From an uncultured Clostridia bacterium (GTDB lineage Bacteria > Bacillota > Clostridia > Christensenellales > Borkfalkiaceae): a stretch of DNA of 9,663 nucleotides. Position 1 is the first letter of the stretch. Each line of letters begins with the position of its first letter. Below the pieces are notes generated by a model. It was given only the letters and a program-made list of their open reading frames with translations, did no database searches and was not told the DNA's origin. The stretch covers positions 1-9,663 of the forward strand of contig CALGVF010000048.1 in assembly GCA_937920115.1 (NCBI GenBank). The letters run 5' to 3'. Shown here piece after piece: positions 1-5,402 of this stretch. The position numbers and the translations under genes were made by a program.

Positions 1-10
1 GTATTGAAAT

Positions 11-53
11 AAATTTATATACGGAAAAGAATACAAATTTATATAAAGAATAC
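11..53. repeat. Short AT-rich tandem duplication
   Basis: Two adjacent copies, 11-34 and 35-53, each begin with AAATTTATATA (11-21 and 35-45) and end with AAGAATAC (27-34 and 46-53). They differ by a 5-nt indel between these blocks. The second copy runs into the left arm of the hairpin at 49-95. No function is visible; this looks like slippage in an intergenic spacer. Confidence 0.6.
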
Positions 54-95
54 GAGCGGGCGATATGTGTAAAACACATATCGCCCGCTCGTATT
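49..95. repeat. Perfect 22-bp hairpin, possible minus-strand terminator
   Basis: Arms 49-70 and 74-95 are perfect reverse complements, with a GC-rich core (GAGCGGGCGA) and an AAA loop. Read on the minus strand, the stem is followed by TTCTTTATATAAATTT, a moderately U-rich tail, so it could terminate leftward transcription coming from the spo0A side. Read on the plus strand it is followed by AAAGTTCC, which is not a good U-tract. It could equally be a copy of a dispersed palindromic repeat, or a terminator of a gene outside the window. Confidence 0.55.
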
Positions 96-175
96 AAAGT
101 TCCGTTCTAATTGTAAAAAGTACTTTGTTTTTTTGTAGTAAATTTTTTGTTGAATTGTGAAGTTGTTGCAATGTT

Positions 176-336
176 CGCTTCCTCTTTCGGGGATAAATTC
201 CTCCGTTGAAGCGGAGGAAATGTCGCAAAGCGGCAAAAGAACGTCCCCTCATTCAAAAGAATTTACAGGGCGTATCGTCTCGCTTCCTCCTTCGGGGCTT
301 CATTGAAGCAGAGGAATGTCGCAAAGCAACAAAAGA
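176..336. repeat. Two degenerate copies of a palindromic intergenic repeat
   Basis: Copy A (176-240) and copy B (281-336) share CGCTTCCTC, then TTCGGGG, then TTGAAGC, then GAGGAA, and end in TGTCGCAAAGC--CAAAAGA (221-240 against 317-336, 18 of 20 identical). Copy A has extra bases in its middle that create a perfect 8-bp hairpin, TTCCTCCG (198-205) with CGGAGGAA (212-219). The copies lie in the same orientation, 40 bases apart. There is no open frame with gene-like features through them. They look like decayed members of a dispersed repeat family rather than coding DNA. Confidence 0.6.
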
Positions 337-399
337 GGCAGGGAGTGGGTTGACGGAATAAAACAAACCCCATCTCGAAAACGGCATACAACGCTTCCA

Positions 400-529
400 C
401 CTTCGGGGGAAGTGGCGGCGAAGCCGACGATAGGGGATAAAAACGCAAGACAAAACGTAGTAGTGATTTATTATCCCCTTCCGTCAAATTATCGCGGAAA
501 GCCGCTCAATTCGCCACCTTCCCCGAAGG
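400..529. repeat. Imperfect long inverted repeat with CTTCGGGG ends
   Basis: The outer arm at 400-417 (CCTTCGGGGGAAGTGGCG) is nearly the reverse complement of 512-529 (CGCCACCTTCCCCGAAGG). An inner arm at 426-440 (GACGATAGGGGATAA) matches the reverse complement of 471-485 at 13 of 15 positions. The whole could fold into a long interrupted stem of about 130 nt. It shares the CTTCGGGG core with the copies at 176-336, so it probably belongs to the same family. The rest of 1-620 (96-175, 241-280, 337-399, 541-620) is AT-rich or unremarkable and holds nothing I can name. Confidence 0.55.
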
Positions 530-620
530 AGAAGGCGAGAATTGTAATCATAAGGGTTGCTTTTATCTTTTTCAGATAATAGGTGCGACCTTTGTTAGAT
601 GTTTTTATATTTTTAGTAAA

Positions 621-1382
621 TTACGCCCCTTCGAGAAGCATCTTGTCGGCTATAAGGGCTATAAATTCGCCGTTTGTCGGCTTCTCGCCCGAAAGATAGG
701 TCTGTACTCCAAATAAGTCGTTTATGTTCCCTATTCTTCCTCTCGCCCATGCGACTTCTATCGCGTGCCTTATCGCCCTTTCCACCTTGCTCGGCGAGGT
801 CGAATATTTCTCGCCTATCATAGGATAGAGTTTCTTCGTTATATTGTTGATAACGTCTGGGTTGTCCACCGCAAGTTTTATTCCCTCTCTTAAATATCCG
901 TAGCCCTTTATGTGCGGAGGGATACCCACGGATATAAATATTTTGCTGATTCTCTCGTCTAACGAAGTGGTCTTCGCAATACGCGTTCCGCTCGGTAAAT
1001 TTTCGCGATTACCGTTCAAAAACAGGTCTATAACACGATTAACGAGCGTTTCCGTGGGGCATGGCTTAGCGACGTAGAACGCCGCTCCCTTTGAAATGCA
1101 AGTCTCCACGACCTCTTCGCTCGATAGCGAAGTGTAGACGATAATCTTCGTTTTCGACCTGTAAGCGGACAGTCTGTCCAAGACTCCGAGTCCGTCGAGA
1201 CCCGATAAAATAAGGTCCACGACCGCGTATTCCGCCTCTGTTTTAAGTATTAAACCTACTCCTTCTTCTCCGTCTGACGTTTTTCCTAAAATTGTAAATC
1301 GACCGCTTTTTTCAAAAGCCGCCGAGATTTCGTCGGCTTTCTTCGGGTTATCCGCAAGTATGACTATTCCGTGTTTGTCCAT
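621..1382 (-). CDS. spo0A: Spo0A, sporulation master response regulator
   Basis: Phosphorylation-activated transcription factor that commits the cell to sporulation and binds 0A boxes. 253 residues. An N-terminal receiver domain (about 5-122) has the phospho-acceptor D56 (AVVDLIL), T84 and K106 (VAKP). A C-terminal DNA-binding domain (about 140-251) matches the family closely: GIPPHIKGYGYLREGI (153-168), LYPMIGEKY (185-193), the recognition helix SKVERAIRHAIEVAW (198-212) and KPTNGEFIALIADK (234-247). The start at 1382 is chosen because AAGGAG sits 7 nt upstream, residues begin as in other Spo0A proteins, and the longer ATG at 1424 falls close to the predicted transcription start. Odd points: the acidic pair at the metal site (DD in Bacillus) is A10-D11 here, and the usual IMP after the phospho-Asp region is ILS. 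The gene is not preceded by spoIVB, its frequent neighbour. Identity is firm; normal phosphorylation is less certain. Confidence 0.97.
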   Translation of the reverse strand: MDKHGIVILADNPKKADEISAAFEKSGRFTILGKTSDGEEGVGLILKTEAEYAVVDLILSGLDGLGVLDRLSAYRSKTKIIVYTSLSSEEVVETCISKGAAFYVAKPCPTETLVNRVIDLFLNGNRENLPSGTRIAKTTSLDERISKIFISVGIPPHIKGYGYLREGIKLAVDNPDVINNITKKLYPMIGEKYSTSPSKVERAIRHAIEVAWARGRIGNINDLFGVQTYLSGEKPTNGEFIALIADKMLLEGA

Positions 1383-1389
1383 AGTCTTT

Positions 1390-1395
1390 CTCCTT
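1390..1395 (-). promoter_or_regulatory. Ribosome binding site deciding the spo0A start
   Basis: AAGGAG on the minus strand, 7 nt before ATG at 1382. It favours this start over the upstream in-frame ATG at 1424, which has no comparable site. Confidence 0.85.
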
Positions 1396-1442
1396 TTTGT
1401 TTTTGAACCGGGGTCGATTCTCATTTTCCCTCGTTCTTCTAC

Positions 1443-1471
1443 ATTCTATCACAAAAAATAGTAAAAATAAA
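1443..1471 (-). promoter_or_regulatory. Predicted spo0A promoter, extended -10
   Basis: On the minus strand, TTTATT (1471-1466), a 17-nt spacer, then TAGAAT (1448-1443), preceded by TG and one base (TGATAGAAT), an extended -10. The predicted start near 1436 gives a leader of about 50 nt. The GAAT could recall a SigH -10, but I see no AGGA-type -35 at the right distance, so a SigA-like promoter is the simpler reading. Confidence 0.55.
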
Positions 1472-1511
1472 TCGAAAGAACCGCATATAATGCGATAAAA
1501 CAGGGAGATAA

Positions 1512-1518
1512 TGTCGAA
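1512..1518. promoter_or_regulatory. Candidate 0A box between spo0A and the small ORF
   Basis: TGTCGAA, an exact match to the 0A-box core (TGNCGAA) known from Bacillus and clostridia. It overlaps a small palindrome, GTCGA-ATA-TCGAC (1513-1525). It lies about 65 nt upstream of the predicted spo0A -10 and about 55-80 nt upstream of the possible starts of the divergent small ORF, so it could serve either gene. Caution: the same heptamer also occurs inside coding DNA at 4461-4467 and 5978-5984, so chance is a real possibility in this TCGA-rich genome. Confidence 0.35.
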
Positions 1519-1583
1519 TATCGACGATTTCGCCTTAATCGTTTCGTCATATATCACATATTAACTACTTAATGCGACATATT

Positions 1584-1718
1584 ATGATTATTATGAAAAG
1601 AGAAAAATACAGCGAAAAAGAAAACAAAGCCGCTTCGCTATGCGGCAAACTCGAAAACGCCGAGCCGTCGGAAGTCGGCGTGCTTTTAGACGAATTTATA
1701 AGACTGATACAGAAATAA
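1584..1718 (+). CDS. Small hypothetical protein divergent from spo0A
   Basis: Not recognised with confidence. 44 codons from ATG 1584; alternative in-frame ATGs lie at 1572 and 1593 (48 or 41 codons). None has a clear Shine-Dalgarno sequence. The peptide is charged and probably two short helices split near residues 26-29 (NAEP), with an amphipathic end, EVGVLLDEFIRLIQK. There is no membrane segment and a single cysteine. Codons (GCC, TCG, GGC, GAC, GAA) match neighbouring genes, which argues for real coding. Placement head-to-head with spo0A, plus the spacing EV--L--E---LI, loosely recalls the Spo0E family of Spo0A~P phosphatases (SQELD motif), but the signature residues S and D are absent, so this is only a hypothesis. 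It ends 28 bases before a strong hairpin and converges on murG. Confidence 0.4.
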   Translation: MIIMKREKYSEKENKAASLCGKLENAEPSEVGVLLDEFIRLIQK

Positions 1719-1746
1719 CCGTCGGTTAGTTTTATCGTCGTGCGTT

Positions 1747-1805
1747 TTGACCTCTCTCGGCGGCTGTGCCGCCGAGAGAGGTCAATCGCCGACGAGAGAG
1801 GTCAA
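1747..1805. repeat. Perfect 18-bp hairpin with duplicated 3' arm
   Basis: The left arm TTGACCTCTCTCGGCGGC (1747-1764), loop TGT, and right arm 1768-1785 are perfectly complementary. The right arm is followed after 2 nt by a second copy (1788-1805) that differs at one base (C to A at the fifth position). The left arm could therefore pair with either copy. It lies between the convergent ends of the small ORF and murG, so a bidirectional transcription barrier is possible. However, neither strand shows a U-tract after the stem, so it is not a standard intrinsic terminator. It may be a dispersed repeat. Confidence 0.8.
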
Positions 1806-1827
1806 AAATAAGCGTGAAAAATCTTGT

Positions 1828-2886
1828 CTACTTTTCTTTCGCGTAGACCTTTAAATTTTCTAATACCTTTTCGTTCGCAGTCGTAAAGTCTTGCTTTTTT
1901 AACCTCGCGGAAATCTCCGCCGCTTCCCCTTGCAACTTCTCTATTGACTTAATCAGCGTTTCGGGCGTGAGATTTTCCTCGAAAAGTACTTCGCATAGTC
2001 TTTTCGATTTAAAATACTTCGCGTTTTCCACTTGGTCGCCCCGTGAATTTCCTTTCGGCAGGGGTATGGCGAGCGTCGGAATGCAGAGAGCGGCGAGTTC
2101 GAACATAGTATTCGCCCCCGCCCTCGACACCGCAAGGTCGCACGCGGCGAAAACTTCGCCCATGTTTTCGGCGAACTCCGTTTCGTAAAGTCCTTTGGCT
2201 TTCACGCCCGACGACTTCCCCTTTCCGCAAAGGTGTATCACGTTGTACTTTTTTAAAAGTCGGTCTCTCGCTCCGCCGAACGCTTCGTTTATCGCTCGGC
2301 TTCCCTGACTGCCGCCCGTGATAAGAAGTACCTTTTTGCCCCTTTCAAACCCGAATTTTTTTAAAATCTTAGCCTTATCCCTCTCGCAGAACAGTTTTTT
2401 ATCGAGCGGTATGCCGACGCATTCGGCTTTTTGTATTCCGTCCGCCGTCTTTTCAAACGCCGTGAGCATTTTCGCCGAATACTTCAACGCGATTTTGTTC
2501 GCAAGCCCCATCGACAAGTCTGACTCGTGCGAAATCACGGGTATGCCGAGTTTTTTCGCCGCGATAACGGTCGGCAAGGCGACGTAGCCGCCCTTTGAAA
2601 ACACTACGTCGGGTTTCAGATTTTTGAGTACGTTCTTCGCCGCCGATACCGCCGACAATAATTTTGCGGGAATCAGGGCATTTTTCAGGGTCAATCTCCT
2701 CTCGAACTTGACGGTCGGAACGTAAAAATAAGTCACGCCCGTTTTTTTGACGAGTTTTTGTTCGATGCCGTCTTTACTGCCGATATAATAAGTCTCGTCG
2801 AATATCTTTTTCAGGTCGGGAATCAACGCGATGCACGGGGCGGAATGTCCCGCCGTACCGCCGCCCGTAAGTACGATAACGCTCAT
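1828..2886 (-). CDS. murG: MurG, lipid II-forming GlcNAc transferase
   Basis: Peripheral membrane glycosyltransferase that adds GlcNAc from UDP-GlcNAc to lipid I, giving lipid II for peptidoglycan. 352 residues, normal length. Visible motifs: glycine-rich loop GGGTAGH (8-14) with the conserved H14, SKGGYVALP (97-105), HES (120-122), GGSQGS (191-196) opening the C-terminal UDP-sugar domain, SRAGANTMFEL (254-264) with E263 at the ribose-contacting position, and PLPKGNSRGDQVENA (275-289). The GGTAGH and SRGDQ forms are those of a clostridial MurG subgroup rather than the Bacillus/E. coli GGTGGH type. ATG at 2886 follows a modest GAGGG site. It stands alone here, away from any visible division and cell wall cluster, so a second murG copy elsewhere cannot be excluded. 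Confidence 0.95.
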   Translation of the reverse strand: MSVIVLTGGGTAGHSAPCIALIPDLKKIFDETYYIGSKDGIEQKLVKKTGVTYFYVPTVKFERRLTLKNALIPAKLLSAVSAAKNVLKNLKPDVVFSKGGYVALPTVIAAKKLGIPVISHESDLSMGLANKIALKYSAKMLTAFEKTADGIQKAECVGIPLDKKLFCERDKAKILKKFGFERGKKVLLITGGSQGSRAINEAFGGARDRLLKKYNVIHLCGKGKSSGVKAKGLYETEFAENMGEVFAACDLAVSRAGANTMFELAALCIPTLAIPLPKGNSRGDQVENAKYFKSKRLCEVLFEENLTPETLIKSIEKLQGEAAEISARLKKQDFTTANEKVLENLKVYAKEK

Positions 2887-2916
2887 AAAAAGCCCTCTTA
2901 TTCATAGTATGAGCCG

Positions 2917-2947
2917 TTTATACGGAAATTTGACAAAATTCTTGCAA
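2917..2947 (-). promoter_or_regulatory. Weak candidate murG promoter
   Basis: On the minus strand, TTGCAA (2947-2942) and TATAAA (2922-2917) are separated by 19 nt, longer than ideal. It would start transcription about 25 nt before murG. It lies back-to-back with the glpK promoter without overlapping it. Confidence 0.3.
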
Positions 2948-2953
2948 AATAAC

Positions 2954-2982
2954 TTGAAAACGAACGCGTTTTGTTATACAAT
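2954..2982 (+). promoter_or_regulatory. Predicted promoter of the glpK-hprK operon
   Basis: TTGAAA (2954-2959), a 17-nt spacer and TACAAT (2977-2982): a good SigA-type match. The predicted start near 2989-2990 rules out the ATG at 2971 and makes the ATG at 2995 unlikely, leaving 3016 as the glpK start. I see no clear cre site (CcpA operator) in the spacer. Confidence 0.7.
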
Positions 2983-2999
2983 ATAAAGGAAATAATGCG

Positions 3000-3006
3000 A
3001 AAGGGG
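3000..3006 (+). promoter_or_regulatory. Ribosome binding site deciding the glpK start
   Basis: AAAGGGG, 9 nt before ATG 3016. An alternative AAAGGA lies before ATG 2995 but sits at the predicted transcription start. Confidence 0.7.
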
Positions 3007-3015
3007 AACGAAAGT

Positions 3016-4479
3016 ATGGCGTACATCGCGGCAATCGACGAGGGAACGACGGGAACGCGGGCGGTTTTATACGACCTCGATAAGAATAAAATTATCGCCT
3101 CGAAGTCCTCGGAAATCAAGCAGTTTTACCCCGAGCCGTCTTACGTCGAGGAGAACGCGAACGAAATTTACGCGGAAACGCTCGCCTCGCTCGTAGAGGT
3201 TTTGGAAGGGGCGGACGATATAGGAAAGGTCGTCGGAATAGGCATAACCAACCAACGCGAAACGGTTATCGCGTGGGATAAAAAGACGGGGAAACCCCTC
3301 TATAACGCGATTGTCTGGCAGTGCCGCAGAACCGCGGACTTTATGTCGGAACTCGCCGAAAAATACGGCGATATTATCCGCAGAAAAACGGGGCTTGTCA
3401 TGGACGCCTATTTTTCGGCGAGCAAGATAAAATGGCTTATCGACAACGTTCCGATTATCAGACAAAAAGCGGATAACGGTGAGGTCTGTTTCGGCACGGT
3501 CGATAGTTTTCTCGTGTATAAACTGACGGGCGGCAAGGCGTTCGTGACCGACGTCACCAACGCTTCGCGAACTATGCTTTTCAACATAAACACCCTCGAC
3601 TACGACGACGAACTTCTCTCGATTTTCGGCGTTAAAAGGGAGTGCCTTCCTAAGGTTGTGTACTCCGATGAAAAGGTCGGCGAGTTCGATTACGACGGGT
3701 ATAAAATACCCGTTTGCGGCATAGCGGGCGACCAACAGGCGGCTCTCGTAGGGCAAGGTTGTTTGTCCGTCGGAGACGTAAAGGCGACCTACGGAACGGG
3801 GCTGTTTATGTTGTATAACACGGGCTATAAGTCGATTATCTCACAAAATGGGCTTGTAACGACTGTTGCTTACGGCATCGGCGGCGAGGTCTCTTACGCC
3901 TTCGAGGGAAGCGTTTTCAACGCGGGAAGTTCCGTGCAATGGCTGAGAGACAATCTCGGGTTTTTCGCGAGTTCCGCAGATAGCGAAACGCTCGCTTTGT
4001 CGGTCGGGAGTTCCTGCGGAGTGTACGTCGTACCCGCCTTTACGGGTCTCGGGGCTCCCTATTGGAACGGAAACGCGAGGGGTATCATAACGGGTCTTAC
4101 GAGGGGCGTGACGAAAGCCCATATCACGAGGGCAACCCTCGAATCAATGGCGTATTCGGCGAGAGATTTGGCAGACGTAATGGAAAAGGAAAGCGGCGTG
4201 AAACTCACTGAACTAAGGTGTGACGGCGGGGCTTCCGCAAACGATTTTCTGATGGGTTTTCAGGCGAGCGTTTTAGGGGCGAACGTGAATCGCCCGAAAG
4301 AAAAAGAAAGCACCGCTCTCGGGGCCGTCTACCTTTGCGGTCTCGGTACGGGATATATTACGAAAGAGGATATAAAAAGGCTTCGGGTCTGCGATAAAAT
4401 ATTTACGCCCGACGGCGACAGGGAAAAATACGAAAAATTATACGACGGTTGGAAAAAGGCTGTCGAAAGGAGTATGTGA
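3016..4479 (+). CDS. glpK: Glycerol kinase (FGGY family)
   Basis: Phosphorylates glycerol with ATP to sn-glycerol-3-phosphate in the cytoplasm. 487 residues, close to the usual 495-505. Motifs in order: phosphate-binding DEGTTGTR (8-15), NQRET (79-83) with R81 and E82, VWQCRRT (100-106), the tyrosine of MDAYFSASKIKW (Y132), TNASRTMLFNI (181-191), GIAGDQQAALVGQ (235-247) with D239 and Q240, KATYGTG (256-262), TGLGAPYWN (343-351) and the C-terminal ATP-site DGGASANDFLMGFQASVLG (403-421). The glycerol contacts expected from E. coli GlpK (R83, E84, Y135, D245, Q246) are all matched. The start is set by the promoter, the AAAGGGG site and family N-termini. The loop histidine that HPr phosphorylates in Enterococcus and Bacillus GlpK is D225 here by ungapped alignment. 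It is first gene of a probable five-gene operon; no glpF or glpD is visible. Confidence 0.95.
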   Translation: MAYIAAIDEGTTGTRAVLYDLDKNKIIASKSSEIKQFYPEPSYVEENANEIYAETLASLVEVLEGADDIGKVVGIGITNQRETVIAWDKKTGKPLYNAIVWQCRRTADFMSELAEKYGDIIRRKTGLVMDAYFSASKIKWLIDNVPIIRQKADNGEVCFGTVDSFLVYKLTGGKAFVTDVTNASRTMLFNINTLDYDDELLSIFGVKRECLPKVVYSDEKVGEFDYDGYKIPVCGIAGDQQAALVGQGCLSVGDVKATYGTGLFMLYNTGYKSIISQNGLVTTVAYGIGGEVSYAFEGSVFNAGSSVQWLRDNLGFFASSADSETLALSVGSSCGVYVVPAFTGLGAPYWNGNARGIITGLTRGVTKAHITRATLESMAYSARDLADVMEKESGVKLTELRCDGGASANDFLMGFQASVLGANVNRPKEKESTALGAVYLCGLGTGYITKEDIKRLRVCDKIFTPDGDREKYEKLYDGWKKAVERSM

Positions 4480-5402
4480 TGACTGAAAAATCGTTCGTCT
4501 CTTATGACGGAAAGAAGGTGGGTTACAGAGAATGGCGACCCGAAAACGTAAAGGCTTTGTTCCAGATTTCGCACGGAATGGCTGAAAGCACGGCGAGGTA
4601 CGACGCGTTCGCGGAATACCTCAAAGAACGCGGCTTTTTGGTGTTCGGCGACGACCACAGAGGCCACGGACTCACGGACGGCAGAACGGGTTATTCGGAC
4701 GGCGAAATGTTCGAGGACACCTTAAAGGATATGGCGACCCTCACGAAAATGTACAAAGAGGAATTCAAGGGTCTTCCGCTCGTCTTTTTCGGGCATAGTT
4801 ACGGCTCGTTTTTAACGCAGGCGTATATCGAGAGATACCCCGAGAACGCCGACAGGGTTATTCTCTGCGGCAGCGCGTATCTGCATAACCTCTCCTCGCT
4901 TGCGGGCAAGGTCGTGGCGACCGTAAACTGCTTTTTCGGCAAAGGCAAAAAGGCGGCGAATTTCATTGCGAACTCGTCTTTCGGCGTTTATAACAAGCGT
5001 TGCAAAGAGGGTACGTTCGTGTCGTCCATTCCCGAGGAGTGCGATAAGTACGACAACTTCCCCGACTGCAATTTCACACTTTCCAACGCGTTTTATAGTT
5101 CGTTTTTCCGCAATTTGCCGAAAAATTACAGAAAGAACTACTATAAAAGGGTCAGAACTAACGTTCCGATGCTCATAATTTCGGGCAGAGACGACCCCGT
5201 CGGGGGCTATGGAAAACTCGTCGAGAAACTCTACGATTTCTACAAGCATAAAGTCGGCGTGGAAAAGGTCGATAAGGTTCTCTACGACGGAGTCAGACAC
5301 GAGGTTTTGAACGACACGAGCCGCGACGACGCAAACAAGAGAATAGGCGAATTCGCCGACGGAGTGTTTGCCGACAAAAGGGGCGAGCGGGTTGACGACT
5401 GA
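4479..5402 (+). CDS. Alpha/beta hydrolase, monoacylglycerol lipase-like
   Basis: Serine hydrolase of the Hydrolase_4 / lysophospholipase (serine aminopeptidase S33-like) group, probably cleaving monoacylglycerols or lysophospholipids. 307 residues. HGMAE (32-36) forms the oxyanion region, followed by DDHRGHGLTDG (58-68) as in monoacylglycerol lipases. The nucleophile is S107 in GHSYGS (105-110). The acid is probably D239 in SGRDDPVGG (235-243) and the base H274 in GVRHEVLND (271-279). A cap region lies at about 133-225. There is no signal peptide or membrane segment, so it should be cytoplasmic. Its ATG shares one base with the glpK stop, and AAAGGAG lies 6 nt upstream, indicating coupled translation. 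The substrate is inferred from family and the glpK neighbour; a general esterase is also possible. Confidence 0.9.
   Translation: MTEKSFVSYDGKKVGYREWRPENVKALFQISHGMAESTARYDAFAEYLKERGFLVFGDDHRGHGLTDGRTGYSDGEMFEDTLKDMATLTKMYKEEFKGLPLVFFGHSYGSFLTQAYIERYPENADRVILCGSAYLHNLSSLAGKVVATVNCFFGKGKKAANFIANSSFGVYNKRCKEGTFVSSIPEECDKYDNFPDCNFTLSNAFYSSFFRNLPKNYRKNYYKRVRTNVPMLIISGRDDPVGGYGKLVEKLYDFYKHKVGVEKVDKVLYDGVRHEVLNDTSRDDANKRIGEFADGVFADKRGERVDD
5376..5383 (+). promoter_or_regulatory. Ribosome binding site selecting a TTG start for cca
   Basis: AAAAGGGG inside the end of the hydrolase gene, 8 nt before TTG 5392. Neither the TTG at 5368 nor the ATG at 5416 has such a site. Confidence 0.7.

Noticed and set aside
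316..579. 87-codon plus-strand open frame in the intergenic repeat cluster
   Set aside because: It runs through the palindromic repeats, has no ribosome binding site, and its proline- and lysine-rich translation follows the repeat units. It is an artefact of the repeats.
563..579. TTATCT/AGATAA hairpin as spo0A terminator
   Set aside because: Only 6 AT-rich base pairs, and no U-tract on the minus strand after it.
2971..3015. Longer glpK reading from positions 2971 or 2995
   Set aside because: These codons lie within or at the edge of the predicted promoter and transcription start, and family N-termini begin just before the DEGTT motif.
3067..3756. 229-codon open frame antisense to glpK
   Set aside because: It mirrors the conserved glpK frame; TCG/CGA-rich codon use leaves few stops on the opposite strand. 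No recognisable domain.
4812..5300. 162-codon open frame antisense to the hydrolase
   Set aside because: Shadow of the hydrolase gene, whose catalytic motifs are clear on the plus strand.
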